Shown here: piece by piece, positions 16,285 through 25,200 of the stretch
How positions within the stretch are numbered: the first letter of the stretch is position 1
Layout of the letters: each line of letters opens with the position of its first letter
Assembly (NCBI GenBank): GCA_021774875.1
Contig: JAJFIP010000214.1
Location: 1 to 55,087, forward strand
DNA length: 55,087 bases
Origin: Emcibacter sp.
GTDB taxonomy: Bacteria > Pseudomonadota > Alphaproteobacteria > Sphingomonadales > Emcibacteraceae
Reading direction: 5' to 3'
Translations under genes and position numbers: made by a program
The notes under the pieces: generated by a model
Database searches by the model: none
Seen by the model: only the letters and a program-made list of their open reading frames with translations
What the model was told of the DNA's origin: nothing

Positions 16285-17351
16285 ATTAAATGCTCCTCAC
16301 CAATGTTTCTTTCTTTAATAGATTGGAAAAAAAGATCCAGAGCTTCTACAGTTCGCAGCATACCTTTTCCATCGATCAATTGTCTTGCATTGCGGGAGAG
16401 TGTAAGGCGTTTCTCACGGGAATCCATCATTTTTTTAATTTTACGGCCTACAAGTTCCATATCCATACCACCATCATATTCCAAATCAATGATGCTGTTC
16501 TGTTGAGAAAAGAAATGCGCTTCCGGCGGCAGGTTTTTTTCCTGTGGAAATACTATCACTGGTAATCCGGCGGCGAGGGATTCATAAACGATCATACCGC
16601 CGGTGATCAGCCCCAGAGAATGCTGACTTAACATCTTGGCCATAGCAGGTTGATCAAGTCCCTGATGCAGGTTGATATTGCAGTCATTACAGTTTTTTTC
16701 AAGCTGCGCTATCTGGGGAAAGGCGGCCCCGACAATCATGGTTCTCTGGACAGTTTCCAGCGCTGACAGAGGGCCATCAGGGTCGGTTAGAGCTATCGCC
16801 CACGCACAGGCCCGGTCGCCGCTGCCAATCACCGTAATAAGACCTTTTTCAACCGGATCAGACCATTGAGTTTCGCCAAAACAGGGATTGATCAGGGCAT
16901 AATCACCGCCGCAGTGGATGGCTGAGTCTGTGACCATATCAGGATACTGGTGATAGGCGTTGAGGATGGTACCATTGAAAATCAAATCCGCCCGGACCGG
17001 GCCGCCTTCATCATCTATGGCTATGACAGGCAGAAATGATCTGGCAAATATATCCCATGATATTTTAGTCAAATGGGGCTGGTCAACCACAAGAATATCT
17101 GCGCCGATACGGGTAGCAGTTTCAACCACTATCAAGGCCTTTTCCTGCTCACTGGTTTCTTCAGAGGGAAGTGGGTGGATTTGTGTGCCTGAATCAAAAA
17201 AATTATCATAGTGAGACAAATTACCTATCAGGTGACATTCAAACTTTGATTTTACCAGTGAAAGTATTTTGGCTATACGGATCGCATGAGCCAACCCCAC
17301 ATGATGATCGGCATCCAGCCGGATGAGAATTGTTAAATTACTTTTGGGCAT
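16281..17351 (-). CDS. PseG-like UDP-sugar hydrolase
   Basis: A 356-residue GT-B-fold protein. The start LIRLDADHHVGLAHAIRIAKI corresponds to the PseG motif R-x-D-(5)-G-x-G-H. The catalytic-type histidine falls at residue 22. Later segments VIGSGDRACAWAIAL and GLITGGMIVYESLAAGLPVIV form the second nucleotide-sugar domain, as in MurG/PseG. PseG removes UDP from the diacetamido-altropyranose intermediate before condensation with phosphoenolpyruvate. The GxGH glycine is replaced (GLAH), so a changed substrate is possible. It overlaps the methyltransferase gene by 14 bp. Confidence 0.7.
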   Translation of the reverse strand: MPKSNLTILIRLDADHHVGLAHAIRIAKILSLVKSKFECHLIGNLSHYDNFFDSGTQIHPLPSEETSEQEKALIVVETATRIGADILVVDQPHLTKISWDIFARSFLPVIAIDDEGGPVRADLIFNGTILNAYHQYPDMVTDSAIHCGGDYALINPCFGETQWSDPVEKGLITVIGSGDRACAWAIALTDPDGPLSALETVQRTMIVGAAFPQIAQLEKNCNDCNINLHQGLDQPAMAKMLSQHSLGLITGGMIVYESLAAGLPVIVFPQEKNLPPEAHFFSQQNSIIDLEYDGGMDMELVGRKIKKMMDSREKRLTLSRNARQLIDGKGMLRTVEALDLFFQSIKERNIGEEHLI

Positions 17352-18033
17352 AAATTAACCAGGCTGCTTCCAGATATTTACCATCCATCAGTGTTGAGGT
17401 GACCTCTTCGATACGGAGGCTTGAAAAATCACTGAAATATTTGATGATTTCTGATTTTGGCAAAAGGGTCAATGTCATTCCCGCTTCATTATTCCAGGGC
17501 TGTCCTTCTGCTTTCCCGGATACTTTATACTGATGAGGCGCAGATATTTCCGCTTTCATTTTACGGACGTCGCGATCATTCTTGACCATGACAAAAGTTT
17601 TACCACCCGTCTTTAACAGGCGGTGAATTTCCCTGACTGCCTGAGTGAATTTTACAGGGCTGAGGTAATAAAGTACGCCGTAACATAAAATCCCGTCAAA
17701 GGACTGGTCCAGGAAGGGTTGTTTTTCTGCTGTCGCCTGTGAAAAAGTTATATCAAGCCCTTCTTGCGTGGCCCATTCACTGGCCTTGTCAATGGCGGTT
17801 TGGGAATGGTCAGTGGCACTAACCTGAAAGCCTTCTTTGGTCATCATGATTGCATGGCGACCCATGCCAGTACCAATGTCCAGCAGATGCGGTGGAGAAA
17901 TTTTCTGCCGCGTGAAGTTGCCAAATAACCATCGGACGGCATGACTATTGGGATAACGGGGGGCGCCAAGGCCCAGCCGGTATAAATCTTCCCACTGATC
18001 TTCGGTCTGGCTGTTCTGTTGCTCAGAGTTCAT
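17338..18033 (-). CDS. Class I SAM-dependent methyltransferase
   Basis: A 231-residue methyltransferase with LLDIGTGMGRHAIMM (motif I), ATDHSQTAIDKA (acidic loop) and FDGILCYGVLYYLSP (motif IV), the pattern of the Methyltransf_11/25 group. The start at 18033 lies in an 11-bp overlap with the upstream aminotransferase gene and gives MNSEQQ; an in-frame extension of 17 residues into that gene is rejected. The operon position suggests a sugar N- or O-methyltransferase. Substrate unknown. Confidence 0.8.
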   Translation of the reverse strand: MNSEQQNSQTEDQWEDLYRLGLGAPRYPNSHAVRWLFGNFTRQKISPPHLLDIGTGMGRHAIMMTKEGFQVSATDHSQTAIDKASEWATQEGLDITFSQATAEKQPFLDQSFDGILCYGVLYYLSPVKFTQAVREIHRLLKTGGKTFVMVKNDRDVRKMKAEISAPHQYKVSGKAEGQPWNNEAGMTLTLLPKSEIIKYFSDFSSLRIEEVTSTLMDGKYLEAAWLIYAQK

Positions 18034-19102
18034 CTGCGGCCTCCATAAGAATATCTGTGGCTTGTTTAATATGGGCCTGATCATAGTCTTTTGTCACCCA
18101 TAAATTTAATACTGTGTCACCCCAGATGTCTGATGAGGATGGCTTTCCGTTCAGATAATGGGATGGCAGTTCCCGCCACAGGGACCGGTAATTGATGCCT
18201 GCGTCTATGTTATGCTCGCGCAGGCTTTGGGCAAAATGATTGCGTCCTTTCGGTATCCGGCGGATGACACGCCATGGCACAGGCTGTTTCAGGGTTACGG
18301 GCTGCAGAATTTTATCCAGGGGGGCCAGAGCCTGATCCCAGTGGTCACGTCTTTCACATCGTCTTGCTCTGTCATTTGGGAATTGATCAAGCTTCGTCAA
18401 AAGAAGATCGACACTATTATGGTCGAACCGGAAACGGGAAAGTGCAGTTTCTGTATGGCATATCTGTTCCAGCACTTGATCGGAAGTGCCTTGCATGTTT
18501 CGTAAGCTGCGTCTTTTGAGCATAGTTTCTTCTTCCAGTACCCGTGCGCTGTCATCCAGAAGCGGATAGCTTGATACACGCCTGTCAATCACTTTTGCCA
18601 ATAGCGGGTCATTGGTGAGCAAGGCTCCTCCGCTGCCGATTTCTATGGGTTTGGCATAGCCGAAACTCACCAGAAGGGCATCGCCGAAGGGGCTTTCTTT
18701 TGATTGTATCCGAAGGCCATTGGTATCATTTTCCAGAATGAACCAGCCTTTTTTCCGGGCCAGTTTTATCGTCTGTGGATAGTCGCCCAGAAATCCATAA
18801 AGATGGGTTGGGCTGACAATGCCGGGCTTTTCTACACTGTCCATGGTACGCACGAAAGTCTGATCATCGGGCAAGCCGTTTTCTGGTGATACCGGAACCG
18901 TTATGGCAGTACCGCCGCCTGCCCGGATCGCAGTGACCAATGCCGGGCATATATTTTCCGGTATCAGAACCGGGACAGGGGTATTATCTATATCATTGAG
19001 TGTTTCAATCAGAGCCACCAGACCGGACCGTGCCCGACCCAGCATTACAGTATATTCAAAGCCAAACAGGTGGGCCAGTCTTTGCTCAAGAACAGGCATC
19101 AT
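18023..19102 (-). CDS. DegT/DnrJ/EryC1/StrS-type aminotransferase
   Basis: A 359-residue PLP-dependent aminotransferase-like protein. The PLP lysine lies in VSFGYAKPIEIGSGGALLTND, followed by the usual G-G-A-L-L-T-N-D pattern. The N-terminal GRARSGLVALIETL corresponds to the phosphate-binding region (usually G-T-x-A-L) but is diverged. First gene of the five-gene minus-strand sugar operon. The start is at the double ATG 19102/19099. The aspartate normally stacking on the ring appears as ILENDTNGL, so the fold is retained but the substrate may differ from PseC. Confidence 0.75.
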   Translation of the reverse strand: MMPVLEQRLAHLFGFEYTVMLGRARSGLVALIETLNDIDNTPVPVLIPENICPALVTAIRAGGGTAITVPVSPENGLPDDQTFVRTMDSVEKPGIVSPTHLYGFLGDYPQTIKLARKKGWFILENDTNGLRIQSKESPFGDALLVSFGYAKPIEIGSGGALLTNDPLLAKVIDRRVSSYPLLDDSARVLEEETMLKRRSLRNMQGTSDQVLEQICHTETALSRFRFDHNSVDLLLTKLDQFPNDRARRCERRDHWDQALAPLDKILQPVTLKQPVPWRVIRRIPKGRNHFAQSLREHNIDAGINYRSLWRELPSHYLNGKPSSSDIWGDTVLNLWVTKDYDQAHIKQATDILMEAADEL

Positions 19103-19224
19103 GATGTATCCTCAATGTTTCCCTTATTGAATCCTCTTTATGAGCCATAGTCAATACAGATGAGAAACAAATATTATTGGTTATCATAGCCTGACACATA
19201 TTGATGATATGTCTGCCCCACCCG

Positions 19225-19671
19225 CTAAATGGTTTGATTCAACGAGATCGAAGTGGGAGATTTACTGGCAGGTTGCGAGCCATTTGCGCCATAGTGCCTA
19301 GCCTGATTTTGACTTCTGACCACTTCATCACTGATGGCCTTGATCATATTTTCGGAAATTTTTTTCAAGGCCTTTACCAGTCTTGTGTGTCGGGAAAGAA
19401 CATTCAGGAAATTCCGGGATTCCTGTTTCAGGATGCGGACAGCAGAACCGCTACCGCTGGTCTGTAGGCCGCCACGGCTGTTTAATTCTGTCATTTCTTT
19501 TTGATAAGTGGCCATAAGTTGATTTTTGAGTGGCAAGAGTCTTTCCATTTCTTTTGGGCGACTAGTCTTAAGCAAGGCTGTTTCCTGGGAAATGAGATTA
19601 GTCAGTTCCCTGATGGTGATAATAAGCGGGTTAAGAAAATTCTGGCTTTCTGATGTTTGTTTATTTGGCAT
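19225..19671 (-). CDS. FlgN-like flagellar chaperone (putative)
   Basis: A 148-residue, strongly helical protein (ITIRELTNLISQETALLKTS...MERLLPLKNQLMATYQKEM) with the length and heptad pattern of FlgN-type export chaperones for hook-filament junction proteins. It overlaps flgJ by 11 bp in the flgI-flgJ unit, a position where alphaproteobacteria carry a FlgN-like gene. The C-terminal 30 residues are disordered and rich in S, N, Q and P. Sequence motifs are weak, so the call rests on size, helical content and context. Confidence 0.6.
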   Translation of the reverse strand: MPNKQTSESQNFLNPLIITIRELTNLISQETALLKTSRPKEMERLLPLKNQLMATYQKEMTELNSRGGLQTSGSGSAVRILKQESRNFLNVLSRHTRLVKALKKISENMIKAISDEVVRSQNQARHYGANGSQPASKSPTSISLNQTI

Positions 19672-19990
19672 TTGAATAACCCACTTCCTGTGTTTTTAAG
19701 ATTTCACGATAAACTGATTCAGAAAGACCTATCCCGCCATTTCTGGCAATATGGTTGGCCATTTCTTCGCTAAGCAGATCCTGAAAAACTTCTTCACTAT
19801 GACCACCGCCAAAAGGACCATCTGATTTCAGGCCTAGTGACATGCTTTTCAGGATTTGTGACAGGAAAACTGCTTCAAAAGTTACCGCAGTTTCCTGGGC
19901 TTTTTGCTCAAAGGCTGTAGCCTGCTGAGGCTTGCTATTTTGGAGTACGGCTTGTGGTTGAGATGGTATGTTCAGGAATTTCATATCCAT
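19661..19990 (-). CDS. flgJ: Rod-binding protein, FlgJ N-terminal domain only (CheL-type)
   Basis: A 109-residue protein matching the rod-binding domain of FlgJ: FEAVFLSQILKSMSLGL, GGGHSEEVFQDLLSEEMANHIA and GGIGLSESVYREIL. No muramidase domain follows, as is usual in Alphaproteobacteria, where the short form (also called CheL) caps rod assembly and the peptidoglycan hydrolase is separate. The ATG at 19990 shares one base with the flgI stop (TGATG) and has GAGGTGATG upstream, so it is coupled to flgI. A GTG at 19993 is rejected. Confidence 0.88.
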   Translation of the reverse strand: MDMKFLNIPSQPQAVLQNSKPQQATAFEQKAQETAVTFEAVFLSQILKSMSLGLKSDGPFGGGHSEEVFQDLLSEEMANHIARNGGIGLSESVYREILKTQEVGYSNAK

Positions 19991-21129
19991 CACATCACCT
20001 CGATTTCTGCATGAAGCGCACCGGATACTTTCAATGCCTGAAGAATGGCAATCATATCGCGGGGCCCAATGCCGAGCGCATTCAGACCGTCAACAAGCTC
20101 CTGCAGGTTCACGCCCGGCTTCAGGAGAGCAAATTTTTTGCCTTGGCCGTCTTCAATATCAACGCCGGTACGGGGTACTTCAACAGTTTCACCGCCGCCA
20201 AACGGATTAGGTTGGGATACTTGTGGTGTTTCTGTCACCCGGATGGTCAGGTTGCCCTGGGCAATAGCGACTTCGCTGACCCGCACCTCATGGCCAATAA
20301 CAATGATACCGGACCGCTCATCAACAACAACTTTGGCTTTCAGATCAGGCTCCACATAAAGTTGTTCCAGATCAGTAACAAGGCTAACCATGCTATTGGC
20401 ATAGGCCTCCGGCTTGATAACCAGGATAGTAGACGGGTCAATAGCCATTGCTGTCTTCACCTTCATTTCTTCATTAATGACCTTGGCCACGCGCCGGGCC
20501 GTTGTGAAGTCAGGGCTGTGGAGGGACAGAAGTATCTCCTTTTTCCCTACCATGGAATATCTGATTTCTTTTTCCACGATACCGCCATTGGGAATACGTC
20601 CTGCTGTTGGAACCCCCTGGGTGACACTCGATGCATCTCCACCGGCTGAGAAACCTGAAACCTGTATTGAACCCTGAGCCACGGCGTAAACTTCACCGTC
20701 CGCACCTTTGAGTGGGGTTACAATCAGGGTACCACCACGAAGATTTTCGGCATCACCGATCGAACTAACGTTAATATCAATGCGGTTTCCAGGTCGGGCA
20801 AAAGGCGGCAGACTGGCGGTCACCATAACCGCCGCAACATTTTCACCCTTCATGGTGGCCCCTCGGGTATTCACACCGAGCCGTTCCAGCATGGCAACGA
20901 TACTTTGCTCGGTATAGGGCGCATTTCTGAGTGAATCACCAGTACCATCAAGACCAACCACAAGGCCATAACCGACAAGCTGGTTTTCCCTGACACCTTC
21001 GATAGACACCAAATCCTTTATCCGGGAGGATGCCAGAGCTGGCAGGATATTTGCCACGCTGATGACGCTCATCAGTATTAAGGTGACCAACTTTTGTTTC
21101 AGGCACTGTTTTTGAGACTTTAGTCGCAT
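19990..21129 (-). CDS. flgI: Flagellar P-ring protein FlgI
   Basis: A 379-residue protein with a Sec signal peptide (basic start, hydrophobic LVTLILMSVISVANILPALA) and then the very conserved FlgI core RIKDLVSIEGVRENQLVGYGLVVGLDGTGDSL. FlgI polymerises in the periplasm around the rod at the peptidoglycan. Length and ends are normal, including ALGIGPRDMIAILQALK near the C-terminus. It heads the flgI-flgJ-flgN-like unit. A sigma-54 site lies about 50 bp upstream. Confidence 0.97.
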   Translation of the reverse strand: MRLKSQKQCLKQKLVTLILMSVISVANILPALASSRIKDLVSIEGVRENQLVGYGLVVGLDGTGDSLRNAPYTEQSIVAMLERLGVNTRGATMKGENVAAVMVTASLPPFARPGNRIDINVSSIGDAENLRGGTLIVTPLKGADGEVYAVAQGSIQVSGFSAGGDASSVTQGVPTAGRIPNGGIVEKEIRYSMVGKKEILLSLHSPDFTTARRVAKVINEEMKVKTAMAIDPSTILVIKPEAYANSMVSLVTDLEQLYVEPDLKAKVVVDERSGIIVIGHEVRVSEVAIAQGNLTIRVTETPQVSQPNPFGGGETVEVPRTGVDIEDGQGKKFALLKPGVNLQELVDGLNALGIGPRDMIAILQALKVSGALHAEIEVM

Positions 21130-21176
21130 AATTATTCCGTTTCAGAAAATTGTTACTATTCTGTCGGGTTTATCTA

Positions 21177-21192
21177 TGCGAAATTCATGCCA
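21177..21192 (-). promoter_or_regulatory. Sigma-54 promoter of flgI
   Basis: The minus strand reads TGGCAT-GAATT-TCGCA. The invariant GG and GC are 10 bases apart as sigma-54 requires, with two deviations from TGGCAC-N5-TTGCA. It lies 48-63 bp before the flgI ATG. The rest of the 300-bp flgI-fliX gap shows no gene. Confidence 0.72.
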
Positions 21193-21429
21193 ATAAAGCC
21201 TGTTAAAAACATAATATTAACTTGCTGTTCTATAAGGATATTTTTTGAAACTGCTATTGGAATCAATGATGTATTCCTGAAGAAGAAGAATATTTTTCCC
21301 TTTGTGGGCAAGGCTTACCGGGTAAAAAACGCATCCTCTATCTATCAAGCCGCGATGTGATCTGCTATATGAAGCTTGTCGATATTTGGTATTATAGCTC
21401 AGTTGATAATTTGAGAAAATGAGAAATTT

Positions 21430-21855
21430 ATGGAAATAAAAGGACCAGGACGGATCACAACGCCCGGTGTGTCACGGAAGAAAAAGGCGCGGAGCTCCGG
21501 TAAATCGGGATTCAGTAAAGCCCTTTCAACTGATGAAACCTCTGCTGCTTCCCCGTCCAGCGGCACATCACCCCTGACAACAGTTAGTTCTCTGCTGGCT
21601 TTGCAGGAAATGCCAACCAGTAGTGAAGGCAGGTCCAAGGGTTTGGTCATAGCTGAAGACTTACTGGGCCATCTGGAAGTTATCCGTCATGGGTTGCTTG
21701 CGGGTCAAATTCCACAGAGTAGATTAAAAGAGGTGGTTGCAGTTGTCACCCGCGAGCGGAATATGTCAACTGATCCGGCGCTGGAGGAACTTCTCAGTGA
21801 TATTGAGTTGCGGGTCAAGGTAGAGTTGGCAAAACTTGAAATGCTTGGTGGGTAG
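21430..21855 (+). CDS. fliX: Flagellar assembly regulator FliX
   Basis: A 141-residue protein beginning MEIKGPGRITTPGVSRKKKA, the FliX N-terminal pattern. A disordered Ser-rich linker (residues about 20-55) is followed by a helical C-terminal domain with LDHLEVIRHGLL-like LGHLEVIRHGLLAG and ELLSDIELRVKVELAKLE. FliX works with the sigma-54 activator FlbD and links class III/IV flagellar transcription to basal-body assembly. It is divergent from flgI, as in Caulobacter. Sigma-54 promoters in this window are its expected indirect targets. Confidence 0.92.
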   Translation: MEIKGPGRITTPGVSRKKKARSSGKSGFSKALSTDETSAASPSSGTSPLTTVSSLLALQEMPTSSEGRSKGLVIAEDLLGHLEVIRHGLLAGQIPQSRLKEVVAVVTRERNMSTDPALEELLSDIELRVKVELAKLEMLGG

Positions 21856-22007
21856 ATCTTAAAATATGATTTTTAATCTATTATAATTAATGGGTTATGT
21901 TGCTAATTAGCGTTGAGTGATATTTATCCTTGAATTGTAGGTTTGAGTTGAGTAGTTTGGCATCCAAAATACAACCATACTTCAGGATGATACACTAGAG
22001 GCCATTG

Positions 22008-22436
22008 ATGAAAACCAAATTGTCAGCCAAATTACCAGAAGGATATAAACCTTCCCCAGACGAAAAATTTATGAATGAAAAACAGACCATTTACTTTCAA
22101 AAAAAGCTTGTGGACTGGAAAGAAGAAATTCTGCGTGAGTCAAAGGAAACCTTAAATCATCTTCAGGAAGACAGCCAGAAAGAACCTGATATTGCCGATC
22201 GGGCCTCATCAGAGACAGACTGGTCAATTGAACTTAGAACCCGGGATCGGCAGCGCAAACTGATTACCAAGATTGATGCCGCCATAGAACGGCTCAGGAT
22301 TGGTGAATATGGGTTTTGCGAAGTCACTGGCGAACCAATAAATCTGGAACGGCTTGAAGCACGCCCCATTGCCATGATGTCACTGGAAGCCCAGGAAGAA
22401 CACGAAAAATACGAAAAAGTTCATCGTGATAATTAA
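22008..22436 (+). CDS. dksA: DksA-family RNA polymerase-binding transcription factor
   Basis: A 142-residue protein with a DksA layout: an N-terminal helix, a coiled-coil hairpin whose tip carries the acidic DIADRAS motif (about residues 62-68), and a C-terminal zinc-finger-like domain. Only one cysteine remains (GFCEVTGEPINLERLEARP), so the four-cysteine zinc site is lost. That is normal for many alphaproteobacterial DksA proteins, such as the Rhodobacter one. DksA acts in the RNA polymerase secondary channel with ppGpp. ATG 22008 is preferred to TTG 22005. It converges on flgH. Confidence 0.92.
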   Translation: MKTKLSAKLPEGYKPSPDEKFMNEKQTIYFQKKLVDWKEEILRESKETLNHLQEDSQKEPDIADRASSETDWSIELRTRDRQRKLITKIDAAIERLRIGEYGFCEVTGEPINLERLEARPIAMMSLEAQEEHEKYEKVHRDN

Positions 22437-22486
22437 TCAGTTCTGACCTCGTGGGATGAAATAAGACATTCGGAAACATCCAATTA

Positions 22487-22519
22487 AAAAGGACCGCACT
22501 CTTCTGGTACGGTCCTTTT
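22487..22519. terminator. Bidirectional terminator between dksA and flgH
   Basis: AAAAGGACCG (22487-22496) pairs perfectly with CGGTCCTTTT (22510-22519) around a 13-base loop. A-rich and T-rich flanks on both sides suit termination of both converging genes. Confidence 0.88.
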
Positions 22520-22585
22520 CTTTGTGCGGGAATAAACAGGCGAAAGATTACGCCTGCCGAACACAAGTACTAAAAAACGCAATCC

Positions 22586-23377
22586 CTAAAAAGGAAACAG
22601 GATGTCGAACAATTGGGCACCATAACGGGCCTGTTGAACATCGGTTAATTGACCGCGGCCACCATATGAAATTCTGGCTTCCGCAATTTGAGTATGTTGG
22701 ATAGTGTTGGTGGAACTTATATCTTCTGGCCGGATTACCCCGATAACGGTCAGTTCCCTGACCTCGAAATTAACCCGGACTTCCTGCCGTCCCTGTATCA
22801 CCATATTACCATTGGGCAGAACCTGGGTTACCACAGCAGCCAAGGTCAGGTCGATAGATTCACTGCGGTCAACTGTTCCGCTTCCCGCATTGGATGTTGT
22901 ACTTCCCACATCTACGAGTGAAGTGGGATCAACAGCACTGGGCAGAATATCACTCAATTTACTTTCCAGGCCCAAGAAATTAGTTGCGCCTGCCTGATCT
23001 GAACTGGTCCTTGAGCGCGTGGTCTGATTATCTATGCTTGCTTTATCGTCAACAGTTATATTGATGGTTAGAATATCGCCAGCTTTGCTGGCTCGCTGAT
23101 CCCGGAAAAAATTCTTTGAGCCAATACGCCAAAGTGAATTCCTGTTGTTATTTATCGGAGACGTCTGTTGCGTCTGAACCTGAATAGGTTTTTCTGAAGA
23201 CGGTCTTTGTTGTGGGACGACGCGAGCCGACTCAATGGGCGCGAGATCCGGGCCTTTGCCAATATCACCAATTCTGGTGATGGCTCCACATCCCGGCAGT
23301 GTCAAAACCATTGCTCCTATCAGGCATAGCATTTTTGCGAAAAATAGAGGTCTGGAAGGGTATATTCTATAAGCCAT
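22586..23377 (-). CDS. flgH: Flagellar L-ring protein FlgH
   Basis: A 263-residue lipoprotein. A signal peptide ends in the lipobox LPGC, with the lipidated Cys at position 30. The core SLWRIGSKNFFRDQRASKAGD and the C-terminal ARISYGGRGQLTDVQQARYG are diagnostic for FlgH. It forms the outer-membrane L ring. Last gene of the flgF-flgG-flgA-flgH operon, 23 bp behind flgA. Confidence 0.97.
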   Translation of the reverse strand: MAYRIYPSRPLFFAKMLCLIGAMVLTLPGCGAITRIGDIGKGPDLAPIESARVVPQQRPSSEKPIQVQTQQTSPINNNRNSLWRIGSKNFFRDQRASKAGDILTINITVDDKASIDNQTTRSRTSSDQAGATNFLGLESKLSDILPSAVDPTSLVDVGSTTSNAGSGTVDRSESIDLTLAAVVTQVLPNGNMVIQGRQEVRVNFEVRELTVIGVIRPEDISSTNTIQHTQIAEARISYGGRGQLTDVQQARYGAQLFDILFPF

Positions 23378-23400
23378 TTTACTGATCCTTAAAATTTATA

Positions 23401-24375
23401 TCATTGCGGCACATTCAATTGTGCAAGGCCATATTTTGCGCTAATAACCTGCACCTGAGCCGGGCCGGTTACTACGGCGTCTATGGTTTTGTGGGATTTA
23501 CTGTTCATCACTCTGATCACGTCACCACGACCCCCGTTTTCAATGGCTTTCCCTGTGGCAGTCAGGCTTATCTTTCCTGATTTGAAAAGGATACTGACTA
23601 TCTTGCCGCGCATTACGATTACAGGCCGCTCCAGATCGCTTGGCCTGAGTGGGGTTGAGGGGTTAAGGTTGCGCCGTGGAGTCATACCAATCAACTGATT
23701 TTCAGCCCGAATGATGTTACGGCCAATGCTAAGGGTTGGCAGCCCTACCCATGCTATATCCTGCTCAGTTATCAGTCGACCGGGAGGAATATTTCTATTT
23801 AATGCCGGAACATAGGTTATAGCGTGGGTGCGCCCACGTACTGTGGCTGTTGTATATGTATCGTCGCCAACAGGAACAGATAGCAAAGCTGAAAATTTAC
23901 CTGTCTGTTGATCTATGTCGAACTTATCAAGGGTAATATCTTCAACGGAACTGTCTTCGGGCAGGTGAAGGGTGGCATTTTTATTTTCAAATCTGATGCC
24001 ATTCTTCCGGTCTGACAGTTTCAGGACTTCTAGCTCCTGCTTGATCAGATGTTTGAGCGCTTCATGTTTAATCACTTTGCCTTTTCTGGTCACGGTAATC
24101 TGGCGGACCCCACGGCTGTTCTGCCAATAGACATTATGCTGTCGGGTAAGGTTGGCCAGATATCTTGTTGAAACAGATGTTTTTTCGCCGGGGGCAGGGG
24201 AATTCATAACCCATATATCACGGCCCGTTTCCAGATTATCGAACAAATCGCCCAAAGTTACCGTGGATTTATCCACGATAGCAGATGATTTGACTTCGGC
24301 TAGTGCCATTGCTGCCTGCGTTGTGATCACCAGAGACAGAACCAGAATTATTCCACTGTAAACTATTGATCTCAT
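23401..24375 (-). CDS. flgA: P-ring assembly chaperone FlgA
   Basis: A 324-residue secreted protein with an N-terminal signal peptide (VYSGIILVLSLVITTQAAMALA) and a C-terminal SAF-like domain. RNIPPGRLITEQDIAW, IIRAENQLIGMTPRRNLNPSTPLRPSDL and GKAIENGGRGDVIRVMN are typical of FlgA. It helps FlgI assemble in the periplasm. The long N-terminal region (about residues 30-190) is normal for alphaproteobacterial FlgA. Placed between flgG and flgH. Confidence 0.95.
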   Translation of the reverse strand: MRSIVYSGIILVLSLVITTQAAMALAEVKSSAIVDKSTVTLGDLFDNLETGRDIWVMNSPAPGEKTSVSTRYLANLTRQHNVYWQNSRGVRQITVTRKGKVIKHEALKHLIKQELEVLKLSDRKNGIRFENKNATLHLPEDSSVEDITLDKFDIDQQTGKFSALLSVPVGDDTYTTATVRGRTHAITYVPALNRNIPPGRLITEQDIAWVGLPTLSIGRNIIRAENQLIGMTPRRNLNPSTPLRPSDLERPVIVMRGKIVSILFKSGKISLTATGKAIENGGRGDVIRVMNSKSHKTIDAVVTGPAQVQVISAKYGLAQLNVPQ

Positions 24376-24385
24376 GGTTTTATCC

Positions 24386-25171
24386 TTACCTTAAGTTTGA
24401 TGTCACGCTCATCATTTCATCAGCAGTACTGATGACCTTGCTGTTCATCTCATAAGCCCGCTGGGCGGTTATGAGTGCAGTGATTTCAGATACGGAATTC
24501 ACATTGGAATTTTCCAGAAAACCCTGAAGAATAGTGCCAAATCCCGGCGTGTTGGCCACACCAATATTGGCCGTACCCGAAGCGGGAGTTTCAAGGAATT
24601 GATTATTGCCGATGCCTTCCAGTCCCGACGGATTGGGGAAGGTGACCAGTTCCAGACGGCCAACATTGGTTGGGTCAATCTGCCCATCCAGCTTGACCAG
24701 AATTTCGCCGTCAGCATTGATGGAAATATCAGTTGCGCCCTGCGGGATGGTAAGGTCTGGACCGACGATAAAACCCTCCAGAGTAACAATTTGCCCTGTT
24801 GGCCCGATTTGGAAGGAGCCAGCGCGGGTATAGCCATCATCCCCGTTTGGCAGGGTGATACGGAAATATCCATTGCCATTGACGGCAATATCAAGAGCGT
24901 TATCTGTGCCAACGAGACTGCCTTGATCCGTGATGCGGTAAACACCGCCGGTTTTGACCCCGACACCAACCTGAATACCTGCGGGGGTGATGGTTCCAGT
25001 ATCAGATGAGTTGGCTCCAATCCGTTCAATATTTTGATAGAGAAGATCCTGAAATTCAGCTCTCTGCCGCTTGAACCCCGTCGTATTCATATTGGCTATA
25101 TTGTTGGAAATAACTTCCACATTAAGCTGTTGGGCCAACATGCCTGTTGCGGCTATACTAAGTGCTTTCAT
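24386..25171 (-). CDS. flgG: Flagellar distal rod protein FlgG
   Basis: A 261-residue rod protein. The N-terminal motif ALSIAATGMLAQQLNVEVISNNIANMNTTGFK shortened here is the classical rod/hook start, with NNIANMNTTGFK diagnostic, and the C-terminal AYEMNSKVISTADEMM is the partner coiled-coil half. Length equals typical FlgG (about 260). It forms the distal rod, exported by the flagellar type III system. Second gene of the operon, 10 bp before flgA. Confidence 0.97.
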   Translation of the reverse strand: MKALSIAATGMLAQQLNVEVISNNIANMNTTGFKRQRAEFQDLLYQNIERIGANSSDTGTITPAGIQVGVGVKTGGVYRITDQGSLVGTDNALDIAVNGNGYFRITLPNGDDGYTRAGSFQIGPTGQIVTLEGFIVGPDLTIPQGATDISINADGEILVKLDGQIDPTNVGRLELVTFPNPSGLEGIGNNQFLETPASGTANIGVANTPGFGTILQGFLENSNVNSVSEITALITAQRAYEMNSKVISTADEMMSVTSNLR

Positions 25172-25200
25172 AATAAATATCCTGTATTTTCTGTTTCTTT

